A DNA stretch of 64,000 nt from Flavobacteriaceae bacterium (GCA_030529185.1 JAUMXI010000002.1:45330-109329); one strand, 5' to 3'. Shown: positions 26,511-35,769, counted from the first letter of the stretch. Made by a program: numbers and translations. Notes: generated by a model from the sequence alone, not told the origin.

Positions 26511-27158
26511 ATGAGCTTTTTCAGTGAGTTGAGCCCAGAGATGGATAATTATTTAGAGAAGAGAACTTCCGCCGAGCCAGAATTATTAAGGAAGCTAAGG
26601 GAGGAAACCTTGAAGGATATCCCTCAGGCTCATATGATTTCGGGCGTTCAGCAGGGGCGTTTTCTTTCGGTGATTTCCAAAATGCTTTGCCCTCAACGGA
26701 TTTTAGAATTGGGGACTTTCACAGGATATGCTACGCTTTGTATGGCGGAGGGTTTGGCGAAAAATGGGAAAATTACTACTTTGGATATTAACGAAGATTT
26801 GGCTCATTTGCCCCAAAAATATTTCGCTGAAAGTGAATATTCCGAACAGATAGAATTTCGTTTGGAAGACGCTCGTGAGTATTTAAAAAACTCAACGGAA
26901 ATTTTTGATTTGGTCTTTATTGATGCCAACAAAGGGGCGTATTTAGATTATTTCCATTGGATAAAACCTCGTCTAAAAAGTGGTTCAGTAGTGCTATTTG
27001 ACAATGTGCTTTGGTATGGAAAAGTGCTGGAAGAAGCCCCAAAAAGCAAAATGACCAAAACCATAAAAACCCTCAACGACCTGATTCCGAAAGATGAAGA
27101 TTTTGATAGTTTTATTCTACCTTTGCGAGATGGGGTAAGTATGTTGAGAAAAAAATAA
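26511..27158 (+). CDS. O-methyltransferase (CCoAOMT-like family 3)
   Basis: This is a 215-aa SAM-dependent O-methyltransferase of the catechol/caffeoyl-CoA family. The SAM loop ILELGTFTGYATLCMAEGLA lies near residues 61-80. The acidic ribose-binding strand is TTLDINED, the metal-ligand region is FDLVFIDANKGAYLDYF and the second metal motif is VVLFDNVLWYGKV. The family uses a divalent metal and methylates catechol-like hydroxyls or, in some bacteria, tRNA. The substrate is unknown here. It is followed on the same strand by the NlpC/P60 and kdtA genes with short gaps. Confidence 0.9.
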   Translation: MSFFSELSPEMDNYLEKRTSAEPELLRKLREETLKDIPQAHMISGVQQGRFLSVISKMLCPQRILELGTFTGYATLCMAEGLAKNGKITTLDINEDLAHLPQKYFAESEYSEQIEFRLEDAREYLKNSTEIFDLVFIDANKGAYLDYFHWIKPRLKSGSVVLFDNVLWYGKVLEEAPKSKMTKTIKTLNDLIPKDEDFDSFILPLRDGVSMLRKK

Positions 27159-27175
27159 TATTAAGTCAAAAAATT

Positions 27176-27892
27176 ATGAAAGCAATTGCTAATGTTTCTG
27201 TAGTGCCTGTTCGTGCAGAAAATTCGGATAAATCAGAGATTACCACGCAGTTATTATTCGGAGAAAGCGTGGATATTTTGGAGCAAAAAGAAAATTGGGC
27301 AAAAGTGAAAATCCATTACGATGGCTACGAAGGTTGGGTAGATGTCAAGCAAATTTCCTCTATTTCTGATGAAGATTTTGCTAAAAGAGATACGGAACTC
27401 ATTATGTCTCCTGTGCTATTTTATAATAAAAACGATAAGAAAATGTTGCTTTCCATCGGTTCGGAGATAGAGCGAGAAAACCTTAATGATAATGAAGATT
27501 TTGATGTAAGAAATCGCATTCAAAAAACCGCCTTGAGCTTTTTGGAAGTGCCGTATCTTTGGGGCGGACGAAGTTTTTTCGGAATAGATTGTAGTGGTTT
27601 TACACAAATTGTATATAAAGCCAATGGTATAAAAATCCCTCGTGATGCCTATCAACAAGCGGAGGAAGGTAGAGTTTTAGATTTTGTGGAAGAAGCTGAA
27701 AAGGGTGATTTGGCATTTTTTGAAAATGATGAGGGGAAAATCACGCATACGGGGATTATGTTGGACAATCAAAAGATTATTCACGCACACGGAAAAGTCC
27801 GCATTGATGAGTTGGATTCTATCGGAATTTTTAATAAAGACCAAAACAAACACACCCACAAACTAAGATTTATCAAAAGTTTTTTCAAATAG
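27176..27892 (+). CDS. NlpC/P60 peptidase with N-terminal SH3 domain (dipeptidyl-peptidase VI-like)
   Basis: The enzyme resembles gamma-D-glutamyl-L-diamino acid endopeptidases that trim muropeptides during wall recycling. No signal peptide is seen, so it is probably cytoplasmic. Residues 1 to about 60 form a bacterial SH3 domain (SVVPVRAENSDKSEITTQ, WAKVKIHYDGYEGWV). The catalytic domain spans about 110-235, with the nucleophile Cys in FGIDCSGFTQIVYKANG near 141. The His is in GKITHTGIMLD and the third residue in IIHAHGKVRID. It sits three bases before kdtA, so the two are likely co-transcribed. Confidence 0.92.
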   Translation: MKAIANVSVVPVRAENSDKSEITTQLLFGESVDILEQKENWAKVKIHYDGYEGWVDVKQISSISDEDFAKRDTELIMSPVLFYNKNDKKMLLSIGSEIERENLNDNEDFDVRNRIQKTALSFLEVPYLWGGRSFFGIDCSGFTQIVYKANGIKIPRDAYQQAEEGRVLDFVEEAEKGDLAFFENDEGKITHTGIMLDNQKIIHAHGKVRIDELDSIGIFNKDQNKHTHKLRFIKSFFK

Positions 27893-27895
27893 AAA

Positions 27896-29107
27896 ATGCC
27901 CATTCTTTACTCTATTTTTATTCGTTTGATGGTTTTCGGAATGAAAGTGTTTTCTTGCTTTAATGAAAAGGCGAGAAAGGGTATAATGGGGCGAAAAAAA
28001 AGTTTGAAAATCGTTCAAGAAAAATTGGCTGGTCAGCAGGTGATTTGGATGCACGCTGCCAGTTTGGGTGAGTATGAGCAGGGGCTTCCTGTCTTGGAAA
28101 AACTGAAAGAAAAATATCCCGAGCATAAAGTTTTGGTCACTTTTTTCTCTCCGTCAGGATATGAAAATGTAGTGAAAAAACAGCACTTTGCCGATGCCGT
28201 TTGCTATCTTCCTTTTGATAAAAAATCGGACATTCGCGAGTTTATTTCTCAATTTAAAACTGAAATTTTCTTTACGATAAAATACGATTTTTGGTATCAT
28301 CTTTTTGAAGAGTTGAAGAAACAAAACGCAAAAATTTTTGTGGTTTCGGCATTGTTTTATGAAAGGCAGATTTTCTTCAAACCTTATGGAAAATGGCTTG
28401 TGAAGCAGTTGCAAAAAAATGTAGATTGGTTTTTTCATCAAACGGAAAATTCAGAGAAATTGGCGAGGCAAATTGGCTTAAATCAATCATTGGTGTCGGG
28501 GGATACGCGTTTTGACCGAGTGAAACAACTCCGAGAACGAGATAATTTTGTGCCTTTTATTGAGGAATTTAAGGGTGAAAATCAGTTGGTGGTTTTTGGA
28601 AGTTCTTGGGAAGCAGAGGAAAAAATAGCGAAAATCATCGCTGAAAAGTCGCCTCAAACGAAAATTATCATCGCTCCCCACGATATCAAGAGAAATCTGA
28701 AGTTTGAAGTTCAAAATTTAAAATTCTCCGAGTTAAAAGACAAGCCTCAAATCTCAAATTCTCAAATTCTAATTATTGACTGCATCGGATTGCTTTCAAA
28801 AATTTATTCCTACGCCGATATTGCAGTGGTGGGAGGAGGTTTTCATTCGGCTGGGTTGCATAATATTTTAGAGGCGGCAACTTTCGGAAAACCAGTAATT
28901 TTTGGCAATCATTACCGAAAAAATCCAGAGGCAGATAATCTCATTGCGAATAATGGCGGAAAATCTTTTGAGGATGAGGAAGTCGCCTCAGAATTTATTT
29001 TAACTTTATTAAATGATGAAAAATTACACTCGGAAATGTCCCAAAACGCTAAAAAATTCGTAGAAAATCAGCCCAATGCTACGGAGGTTATTTTAAGAAA
29101 AATTTAA
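27896..29107 (+). CDS. waaA: 3-deoxy-D-manno-octulosonic acid transferase
   Basis: KdtA/WaaA adds Kdo to lipid IVA at the cytoplasmic face of the inner membrane. It is 403 aa with an N-terminal membrane anchor (about 1-20). The GT30 N-domain has WMHAASLGEYEQGLPVLE near residue 45. The C-domain has VFGSSWEAEEKIAKII, IIIAPHDIK and the CMP-Kdo-binding segment DIAVVGGGFHSAGLHNILEA. Around 28690-28775 the coding DNA is unusually repetitive (several CAAATTC and CAAATCTC-like units) between the conserved APH and IID segments. LPS-bearing physiology agrees with lptE elsewhere in the window. Confidence 0.95.
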   Translation: MPILYSIFIRLMVFGMKVFSCFNEKARKGIMGRKKSLKIVQEKLAGQQVIWMHAASLGEYEQGLPVLEKLKEKYPEHKVLVTFFSPSGYENVVKKQHFADAVCYLPFDKKSDIREFISQFKTEIFFTIKYDFWYHLFEELKKQNAKIFVVSALFYERQIFFKPYGKWLVKQLQKNVDWFFHQTENSEKLARQIGLNQSLVSGDTRFDRVKQLRERDNFVPFIEEFKGENQLVVFGSSWEAEEKIAKIIAEKSPQTKIIIAPHDIKRNLKFEVQNLKFSELKDKPQISNSQILIIDCIGLLSKIYSYADIAVVGGGFHSAGLHNILEAATFGKPVIFGNHYRKNPEADNLIANNGGKSFEDEEVASEFILTLLNDEKLHSEMSQNAKKFVENQPNATEVILRKI

Positions 29108-29139
29108 CATTATAAATGTCAATAAAATCAATATAAATC

Positions 29140-29169
29140 TTTGCTAAAACAAATAAAATTGTATATTTG
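29140..29169 (+). promoter_or_regulatory. lemA operon promoter
   Basis: TTTG (29140-29143), 18 bases, TATATTTG (29162-29169). lemA starts at 29203. Confidence 0.7.
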
Positions 29170-29202
29170 GTAAAAAATTAACAATATTTAAAATCAATAA
29201 AA

Positions 29203-29811
29203 ATGAAAAAAGGATGTTTAGGTCTTGGTGGTACAGGACTTGTAATTGTAGGTATTTTAGCTGTTTTGGGTATTTGGGTAGGAAGTAAATACAACGGCTT
29301 GGTTGCAGAAAACAACGAAGTTTTGAGCAAGTGGTCTAATGTGGAAACAGTCTATCAAAAGAGAGCAAACTTGATTCCTAACTTGCAGAATACTGTAAAA
29401 TCTTATGCCAAATTTGAGCAAGAAACCTTAACTAAAGTGGTGGAGGCAAGAGCAAAGGCAACGCAAATTACCCTTGACCCAACGAATATGACGGAGGAGG
29501 ATATGCAAAAATTTCAAAAAGCACAAGGAGAATTAAGCGGTGCGTTGGGTAGATTGATGATGGTGGCAGAGCAATATCCAGATTTGAAAGCCGACCAGCA
29601 ATATATCAACTTCCAAAGAGAATACACAGCGATTGAAAACAGCATCAGAACGGAAATGGTGTATTATAACGATGCCGTAAAATCGTTTAACAACAGAGTG
29701 GAATCTTTCCCTACGAATTTATTAACGCTCTTATTCCCAAAATTTAAGGCGAAACCATTCTTCAAATCAGAGGAGGGGGCAAGTAAAGCACCAGAAGTTT
29801 TTGTTGACTAA
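29203..29811 (+). CDS. lemA: LemA family membrane protein
   Basis: LemA proteins are anchored by one N-terminal helix and expose an elongated helical bundle; their function is unknown. The 202-aa product has a glycine-rich hydrophobic N-terminus (GLGGTGLVIVGILAVLGIWV, about residues 6-25). The family core YNGLVAENNEVLSKWSNVET is followed by YQKRANLIPNLQNTVKSYA and the conserved ending YNDAVKSFNNRVESFPTNLL. It overlaps the next gene by one base (TAATG). It heads a unit with two TPM-domain genes, a pairing repeatedly seen in bacteria. Confidence 0.96.
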   Translation: MKKGCLGLGGTGLVIVGILAVLGIWVGSKYNGLVAENNEVLSKWSNVETVYQKRANLIPNLQNTVKSYAKFEQETLTKVVEARAKATQITLDPTNMTEEDMQKFQKAQGELSGALGRLMMVAEQYPDLKADQQYINFQREYTAIENSIRTEMVYYNDAVKSFNNRVESFPTNLLTLLFPKFKAKPFFKSEEGASKAPEVFVD

Positions 29812-30239
29812 TGAAATATCTTTCAGAACAAGAGATTGAGGCTTTGGTGGAGGTAGTCAAAACTGCAGAAGATTATTCTACTGGAGAGATTCGAGTGCAT
29901 ATAGATTCCTCTACCGAAGAGGAAAAAGCAGAGGTGGCGTTTGAGGTTTTTCAAAAACTTAAAATGCACGAAACGAAAGATAGAAACGCAGTGCTTTTTC
30001 ATATAAATTTTCATCAGAGGTATCTTACGATTATCGGAGATGAGGGCATTCACAAGAAAGTCTGTCAATCTTTTTGGGATAAAATTCACGATGAAATAAC
30101 CTCCGAATTTGCCAAAGGAAACTATTTCAAGGGGCTTTCTGAGGGAATTCTGAAAACAGGTGTTGAACTCAAAAAATATTTCCCTATAGAGGGCGAAAAT
30201 CCAAATGAACTACCGAATGAGATTACATTTTCTCAATAG
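29811..30239 (+). CDS. TPM-domain protein, short cytoplasmic form
   Basis: This 142-aa protein of the TPM (TLP18.3/Psb32/MOLO-1) family has the N-terminal YLSEQEIEALVEVVKTAEDY. The core follows: STGEIRVHIDSSTEEE, NAVLFHINFHQRYLTIIGDE and the ending FAKGNYFKGLSEGILKTG. No signal peptide or membrane helix is evident, unlike the next gene. It is translationally coupled to lemA and overlaps the following gene by up to 35 bases. The function is unknown; co-location with LemA suggests a shared envelope role. Confidence 0.9.
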   Translation: MKYLSEQEIEALVEVVKTAEDYSTGEIRVHIDSSTEEEKAEVAFEVFQKLKMHETKDRNAVLFHINFHQRYLTIIGDEGIHKKVCQSFWDKIHDEITSEFAKGNYFKGLSEGILKTGVELKKYFPIEGENPNELPNEITFSQ

Positions 30240-31002
30240 AATTTTCACTATATTGGGCTTGTGCTGGGGGATTTTTCTCTCAGCACAATACACCATTCCC
30301 GAAAAGCCAAATATTTTACATCCCGTTTATGATGAGGTAGGTTTGCTCTCCAAGGAAGAAAAATTACGGCTTAATGAAAAATTAATTAAGTTTGAGGACA
30401 GCACTTCTACCGAGATAGAGGTCATTATTATTCCTTCTACAAAAGGGGAAGATATTAATTTTCTTGCTACTAAATTCGGTCAGCAATGGGGAATTGGGAA
30501 GAAAAAAGTGGATAATGGCGTGGTGTTTCTCATCGCTACGGAGGACAGGAAAATGTCTATTCAACAAGGGAGAGCAGTTGAACAGTATCTTACAGCATCT
30601 GTGGCAGGGCAAATTTTGGACTATTTGGTGGCACCTAATTTCAAGCAAGGAAACTGGTATCGCGGGATAGACGAGGGTACAAATGCCATAATGGAAGCCC
30701 TACAAGGGAAATTTAAACCGAAACAACGAGATAAGGAATTTCCTCTGGGATTGGTTGTTTTTATCATTATAGGATTCGTTGTAGTTATTATTATCGCCTC
30801 TAAGAATCAGAATAATGGAGGAACGGGTGGAGGTTATAATAGTTTTGATGATGATGTGATTATAACCCGAAGAGGACGAAGAAATTATCCTGGAGGTTTT
30901 CTTTCTTTTCCTGGTTTTGGAGGAGGTAGTTCTGGTGGCGGTTTTGGAGGCTTCGGAGGTGGTGGCTCTTTCGGAGGTGGTGGAGCAAGTGGAGGCTGGT
31001 AA
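30205..31002 (+). CDS. TPM-domain membrane protein with glycine-rich tail (YgcG-like)
   Basis: This 265-aa protein has a signal peptide (FLNRIFTILGLCWGIFLSAQ) and a TPM domain at about 35-170 (YDEVGLLSKEEKLRLNEKL, STEIEVIIIPSTKGEDIN, KVDNGVVFLIATEDRKMSIQ). A membrane helix follows (LGLVVFIIIGFVVVIIIA, about 185-202), then a glycine/serine-rich C-terminal tail. The start could be the ATG at 30205 or MRLHF at 30217; both overlap the previous gene. It is the last member of the lemA unit. The family's biochemical role is uncertain. Confidence 0.9.
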   Translation: MNYRMRLHFLNRIFTILGLCWGIFLSAQYTIPEKPNILHPVYDEVGLLSKEEKLRLNEKLIKFEDSTSTEIEVIIIPSTKGEDINFLATKFGQQWGIGKKKVDNGVVFLIATEDRKMSIQQGRAVEQYLTASVAGQILDYLVAPNFKQGNWYRGIDEGTNAIMEALQGKFKPKQRDKEFPLGLVVFIIIGFVVVIIIASKNQNNGGTGGGYNSFDDDVIITRRGRRNYPGGFLSFPGFGGGSSGGGFGGFGGGGSFGGGGASGGW

Positions 31003-31062
31003 AAGAGTATCAATCCTAAACATTAAATTTTAAAATTTTTAACCCCAATAATTAAATTTAAT

Positions 31063-31779
31063 ATGATGAAAAAATTAATTTTATTTTTCGGTTTAGTGTT
31101 TGGCGTAGTAAGTTTATCGGCACAAATCAGAGTAAAGGGAAATGGTATTGCCAAGGAAGAAACGCGAAATGTTTCAAATTATCATTCAATAAAATTGAAA
31201 GCAAGTTTTGATGTAGTTTTAACTGATGAGAAGCAGGGAAAAATCCGTATCGTTGCAGAAGAAAATATCATTCCGTTAATTCAAACAGAATTGAATAATA
31301 AGGTGTTGGAATTGTATTTCAAACCTAAAATTAGCGTTTCTTACAAAAAAGCGAAAGTTTATGTTCCTGCCCAGAATGTTGAAAAAATTTCATTAACAAG
31401 TTCGGGGGATGTTGAAAATCAAGGAAATATAAAGGCTGATAGTTTGGATATCCAACTTTTAGGTTCGGGAGATATAGATTTGAGAAACATTAATGCAGAA
31501 AAAGTGAAAATTTTACTTAAAGGCTCTGGCGATGTGGGTTTAAGTGGCGTTGCAAAAGAATTTTCAGTTAATCTAATAGGTTCAGGTGATGTTTCTGCTT
31601 TTGGCTTAAAAACAGAAAAATCGGTGGTGGAACTTGCTGGTTCTGGCGATGTGCAGGTGTATAGTACGAAGGAATTTGTAGGAAAATTAAGTGGTTCAGG
31701 GGATATTCAAGTGAAAGGAAATCCAGCGAAAATTTCTAAAATAAAAAAAGGCTCAGGAATGATTTCTATTTCAAAATAA
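31063..31779 (+). CDS. DUF2807 (GIN domain) secreted protein
   Basis: The protein is 238 aa with a signal peptide (MKKLILFFGLVFGVVSLSAQ) and a DUF2807/GIN head domain, a right-handed repeated beta fold. Motifs of the form GSGDV or GSGDI recur about every 20 residues between 120 and 235 (LLGSGDIDLRN, LKGSGDVGLSG, LIGSGDVSAFG, LAGSGDVQVYS, LSGSGDIQVKG), consistent with a beta-helix. The family is described as putative adhesin heads, but function is unproven. A second in-frame ATG at 31066 is an equally good start. A GC-stem terminator follows. Confidence 0.9.
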   Translation: MMKKLILFFGLVFGVVSLSAQIRVKGNGIAKEETRNVSNYHSIKLKASFDVVLTDEKQGKIRIVAEENIIPLIQTELNNKVLELYFKPKISVSYKKAKVYVPAQNVEKISLTSSGDVENQGNIKADSLDIQLLGSGDIDLRNINAEKVKILLKGSGDVGLSGVAKEFSVNLIGSGDVSAFGLKTEKSVVELAGSGDVQVYSTKEFVGKLSGSGDIQVKGNPAKISKIKKGSGMISISK

Positions 31780-31782
31780 AAT

Positions 31783-31812
31783 AATCCCCGCTAATGAGTG
31801 GGGATTTGTTTT
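31783..31812 (+). terminator. Terminator after the DUF2807 gene
   Basis: AATCCCC (31783-31789) pairs with GGGGATT (31800-31806) and is followed by a T-rich stretch. Confidence 0.65.
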
Positions 31813-31835
31813 GAAGGCATTAAATTAATATTCAT

Positions 31836-31843
31836 TATCTTTG
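31836..31843 (+). promoter_or_regulatory. rnr promoter -7 element
   Basis: TATCTTTG, 74 bases before the rnr ATG. The leader is about 65-70 bases. Confidence 0.55.
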
Positions 31844-31917
31844 TAAAACAATTTCTTAAAACTACCTCGATACACTTTATATTTCTAAAAACAAGAGGTA
31901 ATCAAAACTAAATAGAA

Positions 31918-34071
31918 ATGGCAAAAAAGAAAAAATATATTTCACAGAAAAATAACAATAAATTAAAGGAAATTGGCAGAAAAATTCTCCGATTGATGAA
32001 CCAAAATTCAACCAAGGTTTTTAACTATAAACAAATTGCAGACGGCATAGAGTTTAAAAATCCACGCCAAAGAGAGCAAGTGATACAGACATTGCATCAA
32101 CTTCGTGCAGACAACAAAATCCGAGAGGTTGAAACAGGAAAATATATTATTAATTTAGAAATCAAAGATACGCTTACAGGCGTGATAGATTTTGCCCTAA
32201 ATGGCAATGCCTATGTTTCCGTAGAAGGTTTGGAGGAGGATATTTTTGTTCATCAAAAAAATGTAAAAGATGCTTTGCAGGGAGATAAGGTGTTGATTCT
32301 CACTTACCACTTTAAAGGTAGAAAATTGGAAGGCTCTGTTTTGGAGGTTTTGGAAAGAGCTAAAGAATCTTTCGTGGGGACTTTTGAGTATGTAAAGCAT
32401 AAGGATTTTGGCTTCGTGATTTGCGATAAGAAAGTCATCAATACCGATATTTTCATTCCGAAACATAAAATTAATGGAGCGAAAAATGGCGATAAGGTCG
32501 TGGTGAAAATGATTCAATGGGATATTAATTCTAAAAACCCAGAGGGCGAAGTCATCAAAGTTTTGGGAATGCCTGGCGAACACGAAACCGAAATTCATTC
32601 TATTTTGGCAGAGTACGAATTGCCTTACCATTTCCCGAAAGAAGTGGAAGACTTTGCCAATAATATAGAACGAGAAATTTCTGGCGAAGAAATTCAAAAA
32701 CGCCGAGATATGCGTGAGGTGCTTACCTTTACCATAGACCCAAAAGATGCCAAAGATTTTGATGATGCTTTGTCTATCCAAAAATTAGACAATGGAAATT
32801 GGGAAATTGGAGTGCATATCGCCGATGTTTCGCATTATGTAAGACCAAATACCATTTTAGACGATGAGGCTTATAATCGTGCAACTTCCGTCTATTTGGT
32901 GGATAGGGTAGTGCCGATGCTTCCCGAAATCTTGAGCAACGACCTCTGTTCGCTAAAACCTAATGTAGATAGATACGCTTTTTCGGCGATTTTTGAAATG
33001 AATGATGAGGCAGAAATTCTGAAGCAATGGTTTGGGCGAACGGTAATTCATTCCGATAGGAGATTTACCTACGAAGAGGCACAGGAGCGAATTGAAACTC
33101 AAAATGGGGCTTTGGCAACGGAAATTTTGGCATTAGATAAAATTGCGAAAATTTTAAGAGAAAAACGCCTGAAATACGGAGCAATTGCCTTTGACCGAAG
33201 TGAAGTTCGCTTTAATCTTGATGAAAATAATAATCCGATAGGCGTTTATTTTAAAATTAGCAAGGATTCCAACCATTTGATAGAGGAGTTTATGCTTTTG
33301 GCAAATAAAAAAGTATCGGAATTTGTTTCCTTAAATCAAAAGAAACAAGCGACCAATAATACTTTTGTGTATCGTATTCATGATGACCCAGACCCAGCAA
33401 AATTGGAAGCCCTTAGGGATTTCGTGGCGACTTTGGGGTATAAAATGAATTTGGATAATTCTAAAAAAGTAGCCGAAAGTATGAACAAATTACTTCAAGA
33501 TGTTTCAGGAAAAGGGGAAGAAAATATGGTGGAAACTTTGGCAATGCGAAGTATGAGCAAAGCAGTGTATTCTACCGAAAATATTGGGCATTATGGCTTG
33601 GCGTTTGAATATTATTCGCATTTTACATCGCCTATTCGCCGTTATCCCGACTTGATTGCCCATCGTTTGCTTCAACATTATTTAGATGGTGGAAAATCGC
33701 CAAACAGAGAAGAATATGAGGAGTATTGCAAACATTGTAGCAATATGGAACGCTTGGCTGCCAATGCAGAGAGAGATTCTATAAAATATATGCAGGTGAA
33801 ATTTATGGAAGACAAAATAGATCAAGAATTCTCTGGAGTGATTTCTGGCGTGGCAGATTATGGTTTTTGGGTAGAAATCCCTGAAAATGGAGCCGAGGGA
33901 ATGATAAAACTCCGCGATTTGATGGACGATTCCTATTATCACGACCCAAAAACGCATTCCATCGTTGGCACAAAATCAGGGAAAACTTATCGCCTCGGTG
34001 ATGAACTTAAAATAAAAGTCGTGAAAGCAAATTTGATTCAAAAACAATTGGATTTTAAGATTGTGGAGTAA
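31918..34071 (+). CDS. rnr: Ribonuclease R
   Basis: RNase R is a processive 3'-5' exoribonuclease that degrades structured RNA. It has 717 aa: an N-terminal winged-helix region (about 15-75), two cold-shock OB domains (about 80-230) and the RNB domain. The four catalytic aspartates are in FTIDPKDAKDFDDALSIQ near 268-285, followed by YLVDRVVPMLPEILSNDLCS and YSHFTSPIRRYPDLIAHRLL. The C-terminal S1 domain (about 640-715) begins at FSGVISGVADYGFWVEIPE. The lysine-rich N-terminal end MAKKKKY is typical. It is monocistronic. Confidence 0.97.
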   Translation: MAKKKKYISQKNNNKLKEIGRKILRLMNQNSTKVFNYKQIADGIEFKNPRQREQVIQTLHQLRADNKIREVETGKYIINLEIKDTLTGVIDFALNGNAYVSVEGLEEDIFVHQKNVKDALQGDKVLILTYHFKGRKLEGSVLEVLERAKESFVGTFEYVKHKDFGFVICDKKVINTDIFIPKHKINGAKNGDKVVVKMIQWDINSKNPEGEVIKVLGMPGEHETEIHSILAEYELPYHFPKEVEDFANNIEREISGEEIQKRRDMREVLTFTIDPKDAKDFDDALSIQKLDNGNWEIGVHIADVSHYVRPNTILDDEAYNRATSVYLVDRVVPMLPEILSNDLCSLKPNVDRYAFSAIFEMNDEAEILKQWFGRTVIHSDRRFTYEEAQERIETQNGALATEILALDKIAKILREKRLKYGAIAFDRSEVRFNLDENNNPIGVYFKISKDSNHLIEEFMLLANKKVSEFVSLNQKKQATNNTFVYRIHDDPDPAKLEALRDFVATLGYKMNLDNSKKVAESMNKLLQDVSGKGEENMVETLAMRSMSKAVYSTENIGHYGLAFEYYSHFTSPIRRYPDLIAHRLLQHYLDGGKSPNREEYEEYCKHCSNMERLAANAERDSIKYMQVKFMEDKIDQEFSGVISGVADYGFWVEIPENGAEGMIKLRDLMDDSYYHDPKTHSIVGTKSGKTYRLGDELKIKVVKANLIQKQLDFKIVE

Positions 34072-34120
34072 TATGTATATCGTAAATTAATGCGTAAAGT
34101 ATCATTTCTTTAAAATTTAT

Positions 34121-34128
34121 TACTTTTG
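34121..34128 (+). promoter_or_regulatory. LysE-family gene promoter -7 element
   Basis: TACTTTTG (TAnnTTTG), 20 bases before the ATG at 34149. Confidence 0.45.
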
Positions 34129-34148
34129 AAAATTAAAATAGTTTTTTA

Positions 34149-34835
34149 ATGATAGAACTTATTTTTTCTGCGGTAGGTTTAGGGATAATGCTGAGCTTGG
34201 TTTTCATTGGGCCAGTTTTCTTTCTTTTGATAGAAACAAGCCTTTGCAAAGGTCCAAAACATGCACTCTCCCTTGATTTAGGTGTAATCGCAGCGGATGT
34301 TCTTTGTATTTTGGCGGCGTATTTTAGTAGTCAAGATATTATCCATATTATAGACCAATATCCTAGTTTTTATAGAATATCAGCTCTTATTATATTTGTT
34401 TATGGGATTTTTATGATTGTTTCTAAAACAAAAATGCACCTTTCGGGCGAGTCTCATTTGATTCATCAAAACTATTGGAAGACTTTTATCAATGGCTTTT
34501 TGCTCAATATTTTAAATATAGGAGTGGTATTGTTTTGGCTCGTCACAGTAATTTTTATTCGCAAAAATTATCCAGATACAGGCTTGTTTTTGATTTATAT
34601 TGTAATAGTGATTTTAACTTATCTTACGATTGATTTGGTGAAGATTTATTTAGCTAAAATGTTTCATAACCAGCTCAATGAACAAGTTGCCAATAAAATA
34701 AGAAAAGGCGTTGGGTTTATCTTGCTGATATTGAGTGTGTTTATTTTTTTGCAGAGTTTTAAGGCATTCAATCAATTAGATAAAAATTTAGAACGAAAAG
34801 GTTTAAAAAAAGAGGAAATTCTTAATCAAAACTAA
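34149..34835 (+). CDS. LysE/RhtB-family exporter
   Basis: This is a 228-aa inner-membrane protein with about six hydrophobic segments. The family N-terminus GLGIMLSLVFIGPVFFLLIE is followed by SLCKGPKHALSLDLGVIAADVLC. The first helical block ends by residue 110, and NGFLLNILNIGVVLFWLVTV starts the second half. The family exports amino acids or derivatives using proton-motive force; the substrate cannot be told here. It ends two bases before ldcA, so both are likely co-transcribed. Together with ldcA and yraN it forms a tightly spaced four-gene run up to tsaB. Confidence 0.88.
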   Translation: MIELIFSAVGLGIMLSLVFIGPVFFLLIETSLCKGPKHALSLDLGVIAADVLCILAAYFSSQDIIHIIDQYPSFYRISALIIFVYGIFMIVSKTKMHLSGESHLIHQNYWKTFINGFLLNILNIGVVLFWLVTVIFIRKNYPDTGLFLIYIVIVILTYLTIDLVKIYLAKMFHNQLNEQVANKIRKGVGFILLILSVFIFLQSFKAFNQLDKNLERKGLKKEEILNQN

Positions 34836-34836
34836 A

Positions 34837-35769
34837 ATGTCTATCCGTTTTCCATCACCCTTGAAGAAAGGAGACAAAATTGCGGTAGTTTCTCCTGCCG
34901 GAGCTGTGGAACAAAATCAAATCTCTACTACTGTAAAATTTATTGAAAATAAAGGGTATAGGGTAGTTTTGAGTCCGCATTGTTTTGGTAAATTTGAGAA
35001 AGGCTATCCCTATTCAGGAACGGAAATAGAACGAATTTCTGACCTAAATTGGGCTTTTAATAATGATGAAGTTTCTGCCATTTGGGCAACACGAGGAGGC
35101 TACGGCTGTCAGCACCTTTTAAAGCATTTGAAACTCAATAAATTCCGAAAAAAACCGAAATGGTATATTGGCTATTCCGATAATACGGTGATACAGAGTT
35201 TTTTACTGAAAAATGGCTTTGCGAGTATTCACGGACAAACTCTTAAAACGGCTTCTTTCGGAGTTTCGGAAGAGAGTTATCAAGGTATTTTTGATATTTT
35301 GGCGGGAAAATTTTTGAAATATAAACTAAACGCCCATCAATTCAATAAAAATGGATTAGCGGAGGGCGTTTTGGCGGGAGGAAATTTAGCCTTGATTTAT
35401 GCTCTTTTAGGAACGCCTTATTCTTTTGATTTTAGGGATAAAATTTTATTCATTGAAGACATCGGAGAGCAATTTTACTCTTTGGATAGAATGCTGATTT
35501 CTTTGGATTTGGCAGGTGTTTTTAGAAAGATAAAAGGCGTTATCATTGGGGGAATGACCAATATGGGAGACGAAAAAGAAAATGCTAATTTTGAGAAAAG
35601 TTTTGACCCAATGGCTTACGAAATTGTGGCTCATCGGTTGAAAAAATACAATATTCCTACGGCTTTTGGTTTTCCTAATGGGCATATTTTTGATAATCAA
35701 CCTTTGATTTTAGGGGCGAAAATCTATTTGAAAGTCAATGATAATCAGTGCGAAATAAATTATATCTAA
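34837..35769 (+). CDS. ldcA: Muramoyltetrapeptide L,D-carboxypeptidase
   Basis: LdcA (peptidase family S66) removes the terminal D-Ala from tetrapeptides in murein recycling, in the cytoplasm. It is 310 aa. The N-terminal KKGDKIAVVSPAGAVEQNQ, ATRGGYGCQHLLKHL and the nucleophile Ser in WYIGYSDNTVIQSFL near residue 113 are seen. The Glu in ILFIEDIGEQFYSLDRML and the His in FGFPNGHIFDNQPL complete the Ser-Glu-His triad. It agrees with the cytoplasmic NlpC/P60 peptidase at 27.2 kb as part of wall recycling. yraN starts immediately after its stop. Confidence 0.95.
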   Translation: MSIRFPSPLKKGDKIAVVSPAGAVEQNQISTTVKFIENKGYRVVLSPHCFGKFEKGYPYSGTEIERISDLNWAFNNDEVSAIWATRGGYGCQHLLKHLKLNKFRKKPKWYIGYSDNTVIQSFLLKNGFASIHGQTLKTASFGVSEESYQGIFDILAGKFLKYKLNAHQFNKNGLAEGVLAGGNLALIYALLGTPYSFDFRDKILFIEDIGEQFYSLDRMLISLDLAGVFRKIKGVIIGGMTNMGDEKENANFEKSFDPMAYEIVAHRLKKYNIPTAFGFPNGHIFDNQPLILGAKIYLKVNDNQCEINYI

